Assembly: GCA_021161495.1 (NCBI GenBank)
Contig: JAGHAO010000206.1
Location: 1 to 6,535, forward strand
Direction: 5' to 3'
Length of the DNA stretch: 6,535 nt
Source of the DNA: Caldisericaceae bacterium
GTDB taxonomy: Bacteria > Caldisericota > Caldisericia > Caldisericales > Caldisericaceae
Made by a program: the position numbers and the translations under genes. The notes under the pieces are model-generated. The model was not told the DNA's origin. It saw only the letters and a list, made by a program, of their open reading frames with translations, and made no database searches. Position 1 is the first letter of the stretch. Every line of letters starts with the position of its first letter. This document shows positions 1 to 6,120 of this stretch, piece by piece.

Positions 1-474
1 ATCGTAATCAATTCGGCAACTTTGTTTACAACCTATTTGCCTACAAATCACGGCGCCCCGAAACCCGTATCTCCTTTGTTTGCTCTCGTGCAGGCTTTGA
101 TCTTCTTTGTAATTTATTCCGTTGAGATATTTGTTTTGCCCGAAACCGCCCTGCAAAACGATCTGACAAAAGGCTTTCGAAGAGGCTTTTACCTGATGCG
201 AGAAAAGGGAAGAATAATATTTTTCTATCTAATACTCTACGTAATAGAATATGCGTTTTTTTATATATGCAGTTTCCTATCTGTTAGAAACAGGATTTCT
301 TCAATTGTTTCCACGACTTTTTACCAATGGCTTTTCGGTATGCTAATGGCATTTGTAATTTTATCTTCTTTCAGGCTTACGTATCTGTTCGAAAACAAAG
401 ACGAACTTTTTAAGGAACCTTCCGCAAATAAAAATCAACAAGATAGTAAAATCTTTGATGAAAGAGAAGGCTAA
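1..474 (+). CDS. Multi-spanning membrane protein, C-terminal part (5' end outside window)
   Basis: The reading frame is open from base 1 to a TAA at 472-474, giving 157 visible residues. The beginning lies upstream of the window. A TTG at 22 could be read as a start, but the frame stays open before it and no ribosome binding site precedes it. At least three hydrophobic stretches can be seen: around FALVQALIFFVIYSVEIFVL, around RIIFFYLILYVIEYAFFYIC, and around WLFGMLMAFVILSSF. A hydrophilic, probably cytoplasmic tail rich in K, E, D, N and Q ends the protein. The loop between the first two helices carries basic residues (GFRRGFYLMREKGR). The layout loosely recalls multi-helix bacterial membrane proteins of unknown function, but I do not recognise a family. 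The next gene starts only 3 bases downstream with its binding site inside this gene's end, so the two are very likely co-transcribed and may act together at the membrane. Confidence 0.8.
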   Translation: MVINSATLFTTYLPTNHGAPKPVSPLFALVQALIFFVIYSVEIFVLPETALQNDLTKGFRRGFYLMREKGRIIFFYLILYVIEYAFFYICSFLSVRNRISSIVSTTFYQWLFGMLMAFVILSSFRLTYLFENKDELFKEPSANKNQQDSKIFDEREG

Positions 475-477
475 ATT

Positions 478-1353
478 ATGAACGGAATGCCTATTCCCGA
501 CGAAAGGATGGATCAATTCAAATATCTTGCTTTCCTGTCCTACACGGCAAAACATTTCAAAAAACTAAGCAAGAAAAAGAAAACGCTTATATTTGTCACT
601 GTCGGGCTTATTGCCGCTATAATCGCTTTGATTGTTTTTTTGAGATTAATTGCGTTTAACCCGATTATAACGATAACTCCGGCTGCGGATAATTCCGCAT
701 ACGACAAAACGGTGCAAAAAGATAGTATTATTATGAGAGAATTTGCCAAAGAAGGATTGGTTTCTTCTTTTGATTTTGAAAAAGTATTCTCGGGAAGCGG
801 GGCAAAAATTGTGATACATCTTCCGGAACAAACAAATGCCAATAAGTTTGCACAAGATGCACTGAATAAAATTTTTGATGAGCCTTCTAATGAGTTGAAA
901 TTTAACTCCCGTTTCTGCACGGCATACTGCAAGATTTACACCGAAAAAACAAAGGCAGGTTCCGATTACGTAAAAATTTTTCTTGCCGAAGTGCCCAAAA
1001 AGAGTTTGCTCGGAGCGAATACGTATTTCACGGGACTTTCTGCGTATCCGGACGGTATGTTTTCAAGAATAATAATCCCAAAAAATTGCGATAATGCATA
1101 TTCCATTCGTTTGAAATCCGCCAAATCCATAGGCAAAATCGGATTGCAGGAAACGGGCAAGTTGCTAACCGTTTTTACGGGAGAAGATTCATATAAACCG
1201 AACGTTGTTTACATTTACGACATTTCACCCGTATATACAGAAGGATGCTGTATCAGGCATTTGAAGGTTAATTTTTCCGCATCGAGCGAGTTAGAGAGTC
1301 TTTCGAGATTGATTTTTACCTTTGATAATGCGAAAACAATAAAATTGCCTTAG
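478..1353 (+). CDS. Hypothetical protein with one membrane anchor and an exported domain
   Basis: This 291-residue protein is not recognised. Residues 1-35 are hydrophilic and end in a lysine-rich patch (KKLSKKKK, 28-35). A single strong hydrophobic segment follows at about 36-59. By the positive-inside rule the N terminus is cytoplasmic and residues 60-291 lie outside. The segment lacks a lipobox or an obvious signal peptidase site, so it reads as an anchor rather than a cleaved signal. The outer part is mixed alpha/beta in character, with alternating strand-like stretches (SRIIIP, NVVYIYDI, HLKVNFSA) and five cysteines (147, 151, 204, 257, 258). The ATG at 478 is chosen because GAGAAGG lies 7 bases upstream. 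A second in-frame ATG at 487 would be too far from it. The gene follows the membrane protein by 3 bases, so the two form an operon. No plus-strand terminator is evident after its TAG. Function is unknown. Confidence 0.85.
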   Translation: MNGMPIPDERMDQFKYLAFLSYTAKHFKKLSKKKKTLIFVTVGLIAAIIALIVFLRLIAFNPIITITPAADNSAYDKTVQKDSIIMREFAKEGLVSSFDFEKVFSGSGAKIVIHLPEQTNANKFAQDALNKIFDEPSNELKFNSRFCTAYCKIYTEKTKAGSDYVKIFLAEVPKKSLLGANTYFTGLSAYPDGMFSRIIIPKNCDNAYSIRLKSAKSIGKIGLQETGKLLTVFTGEDSYKPNVVYIYDISPVYTEGCCIRHLKVNFSASSELESLSRLIFTFDNAKTIKLP

Positions 1354-1372
1354 ACTCGCAAGATTGTTCAAG

Positions 1373-1400
1373 AAAAAACGGCGGGCAAATCGCCCGCCGT
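1373..1400 (-). terminator. Rho-independent terminator of the cpgS-like/argF operon
   Basis: A perfect 9-bp GC-rich stem (1378-1386 paired with 1392-1400, ACGGCGGGC with GCCCGCCGT) encloses a 5-base loop. Read on the minus strand it is followed at once by a run of six T (one belongs to the stem) and then CTTG. It begins 8 bases after the argF stop codon. On the plus strand the stem is followed by TAAATTGTTC, which is not a U-tract, so it is directional and serves argF rather than the plus-strand gene ending at 1353. Confidence 0.92.
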
Positions 1401-1407
1401 AAATTGT

Positions 1408-2340
1408 TCATACGAAGAGTGACAGTATCGCCTTTTGAATGTGAAGCCTGTTTTCCGCTTGATCCCAAACAACCGAATGAGGCCCGTCTATCACACTGTC
1501 CGTGATCTCTTCCCCCCTGTGAGCGGGAAGGCAGTGCATTACTATGGAATCCTTTTTGGATTTTGAAATAAGTTCGTCGTTCAACTGATACGGTTGCATT
1601 ACTTTCACTCTTTTGTCGTGCTCGGCCTCTTCTCCCATTGAAGCCCAAACATCGGTATAGACAACATCCGCATCCTTTACCGCTTCAAACGGATCGTGCG
1701 TTACGAGGAGAGAACCGCCCGATTCTTTTGCAAATTTTTCCGAAAGTTCGATTACTTTTTTATCCGGCTCGTATCCCTCGGGCGTAGCAACGGCAACGTG
1801 CATTCCGAATTTTGTTCCGCCGAACATAAGAGAATGGCAAACATTGTTCCCGTCGCCGAGATACGCAAGTTTCAGCCCTTCGAGTTTGTTTTTCTTCTCC
1901 TTTATCGTAAGCAAGTCGCCCATTATCTGGCACGGATGTGTGTAATCCGAAAGCGCGTTTATAACGGGAACACTTCCGTAATCGCGAAGTTCTTCGAGAG
2001 TTTTATGCGCATACACTCTTGCGACAATTGCATGCAGATATCTCGAGAGCACACGTGCCGTATCGGCAACAGTTTCCCCTCTCTTTAACTGCATATTGGA
2101 AGAATTCAGGACAAGCGCCTGCGCGCCGAGTTGGAAAATTCCCACTGCAAAGGAAATTCTCGTTCTGGTGGAAGGCTTTTCAAAAATCACACCTATGGAT
2201 TTTCCTTTAAGAAGCGGTTCATCTTTACCTGCAAGATGTTCCAACTTCAACTTTTCTCCCTGCGCAAGAATTTCTTCCAATTCTTCTCTTGAAAAATCAC
2301 TTATTGCAAGAAATGATTTGCCTTTGAGACTTACGGCCAT
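1408..2340 (-). CDS. argF: Ornithine carbamoyltransferase (OTCase)
   Basis: This cytoplasmic enzyme transfers the carbamoyl group from carbamoyl phosphate to ornithine, giving citrulline and phosphate. All family signatures are present in the 310 residues. They are the carbamoyl-phosphate loop STRTR (57-61), HPCQ (135-138), the ornithine-binding DVWASMG (230-236, with D230 and the SMG loop) and HCLP (269-272, with the active-site Cys270). The C-terminal ENRLH follows at 296-300. SMG with HCLP separates OTCase from aspartate carbamoyltransferase. Length is normal for the family. The ATG at 2340 is preceded by GGAGG six bases upstream and overlaps the stop of the upstream gene as TAATG, so translation is probably coupled. 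A strong terminator follows. No other arg or arc gene is visible, so whether it is anabolic (ArgF) or catabolic (ArcB) cannot be decided here. The symbol argF is the default. I saw no ArgR-type operator in the operon's promoter region. Confidence 0.96.
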   Translation of the reverse strand: MAVSLKGKSFLAISDFSREELEEILAQGEKLKLEHLAGKDEPLLKGKSIGVIFEKPSTRTRISFAVGIFQLGAQALVLNSSNMQLKRGETVADTARVLSRYLHAIVARVYAHKTLEELRDYGSVPVINALSDYTHPCQIMGDLLTIKEKKNKLEGLKLAYLGDGNNVCHSLMFGGTKFGMHVAVATPEGYEPDKKVIELSEKFAKESGGSLLVTHDPFEAVKDADVVYTDVWASMGEEAEHDKRVKVMQPYQLNDELISKSKKDSIVMHCLPAHRGEEITDSVIDGPHSVVWDQAENRLHIQKAILSLFV

Positions 2341-3662
2341 TATTTGCCTCCGAATTTCTCTTTTATGATATCTTCGAGATCCGGTTTTCCGATTTCTTCT
2401 AATTCATACCTCACTCTGACTGCGGGCTTGTTGAGTTTTACAACTCTCCTCAAATCTATCGGTGTTCCGATAACAACGAGATCCGCAGGAATCTTGTTAA
2501 TTGTCTCTTCGAGTTCTTTGATCTGGGTTTCGCTGTATCCCATTGCAGGTAAAACTTCTCTCGTTTGTCTGTATTTTTCATAAGTTGCCTTTATGGAGCC
2601 TACCGCATAGGGATAAGGAGATACGATTTCTTTTGCTCCCCATTTTCGAGCAGCGACATATCCCGCACCGTAACTCATACCGCCGTGAGTGAGCGTCGGG
2701 CCATCCTCAACAACAATAACACGTTTTCCTTTTATCTGCTCTCCGCCGTCCACGTAAACGGGAGATGCCGCATCTATTATCATTGCATCGGGATTGATTT
2801 CTCTTGCTGTTTTCCTAATTTCTTCTATATCTTCGAATTTTGCCGTGTCTTCTTTGTTAATTACGATAACGTCCGCCATTCTGAAGTTCGTTTCTCCGGG
2901 ATGATACATCTTTTCGTGCCCGGGCCTTAAAGGATCGGCAACTACGATTTTGAGATCCGATTTATAGAAAGGAAGGTCGTTATTTCCGCCGTCCCATATG
3001 ATGATATCCGCTTCTTTTTCCGCTTCTCTGAGGATTTTTTCATAGTCCACGCCTGCATATATTATTGCGCCCAGGTCGATATGCGGCTCATATTCTTCGC
3101 GTTCTTCGATTGTGCAGTGATATTTGTCGAGGTCTTCATAAGTTGCGAAACGTTCTGAGATTTGATCGGCAAGATTTCCGTAAGGCATAGGATGACGAAT
3201 GGAAACGACTTTTTTACCCATTTCCCTTAATATCTTTACAACTCTTCTCGTTGTCTGACTTTTGCCGCATCCCGTTCTCACCGCACAGACGGAAATTACG
3301 GGCACTTTGGACTTAAGCATTGTGGTTTCGGGGCCCATAAGCCAGAAATCGGCTCCCGCCGCCATTGCCTCGGATGCCTTGTGCATCACGTATTCGTGCG
3401 GAGTATCACTGTATGCGAAAACCACTCTGTCCACTTTATATTTTTTTATTAGATCGGAAAGTTCCGATTCCGGATAAATCGGTATTCCTTTCGGGTACAG
3501 TTTTCCTGCAAGAACCGGAGGATAAACCCTGCCTTCAATGTTAGGAATTTGCGTTGCGGTAAATGCAACCACTTCATAATTCTCATTGTCTCTGAAGAAA
3601 ACATTGAAATTGTGAAAATCTCTACCTGCCGCACCCATAATAATAACTTTGGTTTTTTCCAT
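2340..3662 (-). CDS. COG2403-family P-loop protein, cyclic 2,3-diphosphoglycerate synthetase-like / predicted GTPase
   Basis: This 440-residue protein resembles the family named after archaeal cyclic 2,3-diphosphoglycerate synthetase; bacterial members are usually annotated as predicted GTPases. The N-terminal part begins like a Rossmann domain (VIIMGAAGRDFHNFN, 6-20). A P-loop lies at 127-136 (AVRTGCGKSQ, with K134 and S135), where the usual first glycine is not conserved. A Walker B-like strand ends in IIIWDGGNND (220-229), and an NKxD-like motif reads NKED (269-272). VEDGPTLTHGGMSYGAG (318-334) is a conserved-looking glycine-rich segment. No membrane segment is seen. The ATG at 3662 (MEKTKV) is preferred over a GTG at 3674 because the AAAGGAGT binding site overlaps that GTG. 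The stop overlaps the argF start by one base, so the two are co-transcribed and probably translationally coupled. The true substrate in bacteria is uncertain. A role tied to carbamoyl phosphate or another acyl-phosphate is inferred only from the argF partnership. Confidence 0.85.
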   Translation of the reverse strand: MEKTKVIIMGAAGRDFHNFNVFFRDNENYEVVAFTATQIPNIEGRVYPPVLAGKLYPKGIPIYPESELSDLIKKYKVDRVVFAYSDTPHEYVMHKASEAMAAGADFWLMGPETTMLKSKVPVISVCAVRTGCGKSQTTRRVVKILREMGKKVVSIRHPMPYGNLADQISERFATYEDLDKYHCTIEEREEYEPHIDLGAIIYAGVDYEKILREAEKEADIIIWDGGNNDLPFYKSDLKIVVADPLRPGHEKMYHPGETNFRMADVIVINKEDTAKFEDIEEIRKTAREINPDAMIIDAASPVYVDGGEQIKGKRVIVVEDGPTLTHGGMSYGAGYVAARKWGAKEIVSPYPYAVGSIKATYEKYRQTREVLPAMGYSETQIKELEETINKIPADLVVIGTPIDLRRVVKLNKPAVRVRYELEEIGKPDLEDIIKEKFGGK

Positions 3663-3672
3663 ATACGCCCAC

Positions 3673-3680
3673 ACTCCTTT
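3673..3680 (-). promoter_or_regulatory. Ribosome binding site that fixes the start of the COG2403-family gene
   Basis: AAAGGAGT on the minus strand lies 10 bases before the ATG at 3662. It abuts and overlaps the in-frame GTG at 3674, which therefore cannot be served by it. This supports a 440-residue product starting MEKTKV rather than a 444-residue product starting MWAY. Confidence 0.75.
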
Positions 3681-3701
3681 CGTATTTTAATTTAAGCCAA
3701 T

Positions 3702-3731
3702 ATAATATATCACTTTAAACTCTTATGTCAA
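3702..3731 (-). promoter_or_regulatory. Sigma70-type promoter for the COG2403-argF operon
   Basis: On the minus strand a perfect -35 box TTGACA (3731-3726) is followed after 16 bases by TATATT (3709-3704). A TATTAT (3707-3702) at 18 bases is an alternative. The predicted transcript would start near 3695 and carry a leader of about 30 bases containing AAAGGAGT. The -35 box directly abuts the -35 box of the divergent nfeD promoter. The match is close to consensus, but it is read by eye only. Confidence 0.72.
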
Positions 3732-3759
3732 TTGACTATTTGTCTTTTATATCTATACT
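3732..3759 (+). promoter_or_regulatory. Sigma70-type promoter for the NfeD-family gene
   Basis: On the plus strand TTGACT (3732-3737) and TATACT (3754-3759) are separated by 16 bases. Transcription would start near 3766, leaving a short leader of about 15 bases that is almost entirely the GGGAGG binding site (3769-3774). The -35 box begins at the base after the divergent promoter's -35 box ends. Confidence 0.72.
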
Positions 3760-3780
3760 CTATCTATCGGGAGGTGCGAA

Positions 3781-4221
3781 ATGACAGTTACGTTGTTCTG
3801 GATCTTAGTGATGATTGTGGCGGCAATCGGAGAACTGCTGACGATGGCATTCTATTCGATTTGGTTTGTCGGGGGTGCGTTCCTTGCGCTTGTCGCAAAA
3901 TGGCTCGGTGTAAGTTTTACGGGGCAATTTTACGTATTTATCATAAGTTCTGCGATACTAATTTTGATGTCGGAATTTTTACTAAAAAGAAAACTCGGAA
4001 TCCTTAAAAATCCTCACAAGACAAACATAGACGGTTTAATAGGAAAAGAAGCGATTGTTACAGAGGAAATCAACAACTCCGAAATGAAAGGAGAGGTAGA
4101 AATCGCAGGCAAGAAGTGGACGGCCGTAAGCGAAGACGGCTCGGTTATTCCTGCCCGCGAAACCGTAATTGTCAAAAAAGTTGACGGTGTAAAACTTATT
4201 GTGCGGAGGAAAAAGCCTTAG
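3781..4221 (+). CDS. Short NfeD-family membrane protein with C-terminal OB-fold domain
   Basis: This 146-residue protein has the layout of the short NfeD family (COG1585, YbbK/NfeD-like). Three hydrophobic segments lie at about 5-20, 24-43 and 49-68. A basic linker follows, then a small beta-rich OB-fold domain at about 84-142. The family signature is visible in GLIGKEAIVTE (85-95), the G-x-V-x-I-x-G-x-x-WTA region ending in KKWTAVS (111-117), and the final strand pattern VKKVDGVKLIV (131-141). The glycine often seen before the V-x-V strand is replaced by ARE (125-127). The ATG is set by GGGAGG six bases upstream. Short NfeD proteins lack a protease domain of their own and are thought to work with stomatin-like or ClpP-class membrane proteins. 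A ClpP-like SDH_sah protein is encoded just beyond it on the opposite strand, and no stomatin is visible here. Its last 26 bases overlap the end of the converging gene. Confidence 0.88.
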   Translation: MTVTLFWILVMIVAAIGELLTMAFYSIWFVGGAFLALVAKWLGVSFTGQFYVFIISSAILILMSEFLLKRKLGILKNPHKTNIDGLIGKEAIVTEEINNSEMKGEVEIAGKKWTAVSEDGSVIPARETVIVKKVDGVKLIVRRKKP

Positions 4222-4612
4222 TAACTATTTCTTTCATTTTTTCGATATCATATGGAGGAGAGATCATAACAAGTATTAGAGTGATAAAAGGCCAAACCAA
4301 AGTAACAATTCCTTCCACAAGCATTTTCTTGGTAAATAAAAATATTGCGACTCCGAATAAGACCCCCCATTTGATTTTATTCATTTTCCAAGCAAATTCG
4401 GAAAGTTTCGGATCGAAATATTTGTATCTTACGGGAATCCACAAAAGGTTTAACAGATAAGCGCCGATTATAATATACCACCATTTGGCAAAGTAGAACA
4501 ATATCGGAATGAATGGTTCAAGGACAAATAACGGAAAGTTTGCCCATTCGGACGCCCTTGCAGAAATAAACGCCCTATTCTCCTTTTGGGAATGCTCTTC
4601 AATTTTCCACAT
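4196..4612 (-). CDS. Small multi-spanning membrane protein, unknown
   Basis: This 138-residue protein is not recognised. A hydrophilic N-terminal stretch of about 25 residues (rich in E, K, R and S) is followed by hydrophobic segments at about 26-42, 44-62, 82-94 and 98-117, so three or four membrane spans are likely. An aromatic-rich turn (FAKWWYIIIG, 41-50) and a basic loop between the second and third spans (VRYKYF, KMNKIKW) are notable. It ends in a short amphipathic tail. It is the last gene of a minus-strand run, starting 15 bases after the stop of the SDH_sah-family gene, with GGAGGG only 3 bases from its ATG. Its end overlaps the convergent nfeD end by 26 bp. Position suggests a membrane partner of the SDH_sah-family protein, but there is no sequence evidence for that. 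Confidence 0.78.
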   Translation of the reverse strand: MWKIEEHSQKENRAFISARASEWANFPLFVLEPFIPILFYFAKWWYIIIGAYLLNLLWIPVRYKYFDPKLSEFAWKMNKIKWGVLFGVAIFLFTKKMLVEGIVTLVWPFITLILVMISPPYDIEKMKEIVTKAFSSAQ

Positions 4613-4615
4613 ACA

Positions 4616-4621
4616 CCCTCC
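4616..4621 (-). promoter_or_regulatory. Ribosome binding site with unusually short spacing
   Basis: GGAGGG on the minus strand is only 3 bases from the ATG at 4612 (4 bases if the core is read as GGAGG), closer than the 5-9 usual for the other genes here. The next in-frame ATG lies far inside the protein, at residue 77, so this start is still the best choice. The site sits in the 15-base gap after the upstream stop codon and supports co-translation with the SDH_sah-family gene. Confidence 0.6.
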
Positions 4622-4627
4622 GTATTT

Positions 4628-6109
4628 TTAAAATTTTATATTGTATACTAAAAGAAAAGCGAGGATTTGCAAAATATATTTACTAACAACCTCCGGAGGG
4701 GTTTTGTCAATCTCAATTTCAATCGTTTCGGAAAGTTCTTTTACCGCCTGGACGAGCCTTCCCGCTATAACTTCGCTTACTCTCCTGGAGAACGCCTTTT
4801 CTCTTATAATTCGCTCAAAAATTACTTTGTAAAGTGCATTCTCCTCTTTGAAGTTTTTAATGAATATTGCTTCCAACAGGGCAAGAGAAACCTGCGCAAT
4901 GTCGTTTTTCTCCGTTTCGGGCATCTTCGGTAAAGTCGTAAGCGATTGGCTCAAGGCCTGCCTTATCGCAAGAGAAATCTTTTCGGGATCAGTCACGTTT
5001 TTCAAACTCTCTTTCAACGGAGGGACAAGCGAATATGCTTTATACATAATGAAGGTAATATAGCCCAAATAAGAGTCTACGTTGAGCAACCTTTGGAGTT
5101 GCTCCATTGAAATTATCCTTATTGCCCTATCCGTTTGGCTGGTGGATAAAACGTTTAGCATTTCTTTTGTAATTACGTACATCATATTAAATATGTCGTA
5201 ATTTTCTCCGTAAGATACGTAAAGATTTAACAATTTTGCATCTTCACGTGTTATTACCTGCCCGTGATTTTGGAACCCCCATACGAGTGTGTGCGCCGTT
5301 TGAGAGGCGAGAAGCATTCGCTCATTTTCGGGTTTGTCTTTGAACATATACCGGTACAAAAAATTGTATGCGTAAGCTTCACCCGTTGCAAGCGCCCTGT
5401 AACACATATTAACTATTGTGGGATTTATCTGTGATACAATCGGAGCAACGTAATTTATTGCCGTGTTCATCGCAATATCCACCGCATCTTCCCTTTTAAT
5501 TGCAGTATTCTGAATAATCTGGTTTGCAAGTTGTAATGCCACAGGGAAAAACTCGGTGGAAATTTTATTGTATATCTGCAAAAACGGATAATAACCTTCC
5601 AGAGCGGATATGTGAAGATTTTCTATCAACGGATGCTGCATCTGCATATCGAGTGGCCCGAGTTCGGATTGTGCGCCCATAATGATTTCGTCTGCGCCGA
5701 GAGTCATAAGTGTTGCGGCACTTTTTGCATATAATGGAACGATGGCTTTCAATTTTTTACACTTGGAACGCACTATGTTTATCATTTGATATGCGGGATG
5801 CGGATATCCGCCGCCTGAGAGTATTATCATATCAATCCTTGTTTGCTCCGGAGGAGTTGGGATTTTATTTAATTGGTCGATCAGGTCAAACATATCCTTT
5901 CTATCTATCGGTGCAGTCTCTCCATAAACAAAGAATAAAAGATACCTTGCTTCCTTTTGCTCTTTATTTTCTTCCGGAGGAACCGGGGATTTAAGCGGGA
6001 GGTCTGCTTTCTTATCTTCTTCGTTTTCTTGTTCAGCTTTTTTGCCGTTATTCTGCTTTTTCTCTTCTTTCACTTCTTTTTGCTTCTTATCTTTTTCTTC
6101 CTCTTCCAT
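4628..6109 (-). CDS. SDH_sah-family ClpP-like serine protease-like protein, long form
   Basis: This 493-residue protein belongs to the SDH_sah family (serine dehydrogenase proteinase, ClpP/crotonase fold). Residues 1-58 are low-complexity and highly charged, rich in E and K. The protease-like domain begins near 56. Seen in order are ILSGGGYPHPAYQMINIVR (96-114, with SGGG as the likely oxyanion turn), YAKSAATLMTLGADEIIMG (127-145, with S130 as candidate nucleophile), SELGPLD (148-154), and the later family-like block HTLVWGFQNHGQVITRED (273-290). About 190 further residues, mostly helical-looking, follow and are not recognised. The last 16 (YILQILAFLLVYNIKF) are hydrophobic and could attach the protein to a membrane. 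No N-terminal signal or anchor is seen, unlike many shorter relatives. AAGGAGG lies 5 bases before the ATG, directly after the stop of the upstream metallo-hydrolase gene. A general-base residue cannot be assigned by eye, so proteolytic activity is inferred from family only. The historic name does not mean it acts on serine dehydratase here. Confidence 0.85.
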   Translation of the reverse strand: MEEEEKDKKQKEVKEEKKQNNGKKAEQENEEDKKADLPLKSPVPPEENKEQKEARYLLFFVYGETAPIDRKDMFDLIDQLNKIPTPPEQTRIDMIILSGGGYPHPAYQMINIVRSKCKKLKAIVPLYAKSAATLMTLGADEIIMGAQSELGPLDMQMQHPLIENLHISALEGYYPFLQIYNKISTEFFPVALQLANQIIQNTAIKREDAVDIAMNTAINYVAPIVSQINPTIVNMCYRALATGEAYAYNFLYRYMFKDKPENERMLLASQTAHTLVWGFQNHGQVITREDAKLLNLYVSYGENYDIFNMMYVITKEMLNVLSTSQTDRAIRIISMEQLQRLLNVDSYLGYITFIMYKAYSLVPPLKESLKNVTDPEKISLAIRQALSQSLTTLPKMPETEKNDIAQVSLALLEAIFIKNFKEENALYKVIFERIIREKAFSRRVSEVIAGRLVQAVKELSETIEIEIDKTPPEVVSKYILQILAFLLVYNIKF

Positions 6110-6120
6110 TTCTGCCTCCT

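Noticed and set aside
540..932. 130-codon open frame on the minus strand inside the 291-residue gene
   Set aside because: It is antisense to a gene with a good start and operon context; its hydrophobic stretches mirror the sense frame's composition.
1354..1407. Hairpin at 1378-1400 as a bidirectional terminator also serving the plus-strand gene
   Set aside because: The plus-strand side is followed by TAAATTGTTC rather than a T-run, so only the minus direction is convincing.
1316..2368. Open frames of 63-130 codons in and around argF on both strands
   Set aside because: They lie in other frames of a strongly supported OTCase gene, lack binding sites and give low-quality, Cys/Arg-rich sequences.
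2565..2930. 121-codon plus-strand frame inside the COG2403-family gene
   Set aside because: It is antisense to a conserved-looking P-loop protein, with no binding site and no recognisable motif.
3660..3674. GTG at 3674 as start of the COG2403-family gene
   Set aside because: The ribosome binding site AAAGGAGT overlaps this codon, and the ATG at 3662 has usable spacing.
3663..3780. ArgR operator or riboswitch ahead of the COG2403-argF operon
   Set aside because: No ARG-box-like palindrome of the TGAAT-ATTCA type is visible, and the leader of about 30 bases is too short for a riboswitch.
4641..5994. Plus-strand frames of 63-94 codons opposite the SDH_sah-family gene
   Set aside because: They are shadows of a well-supported long gene, with no Shine-Dalgarno and no motif.
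5995..6109. T/C-rich plus-strand tract as a repeat or regulatory element
   Set aside because: It is simply the complement of the K/E-rich codons encoding the charged N terminus of the SDH_sah-family protein.
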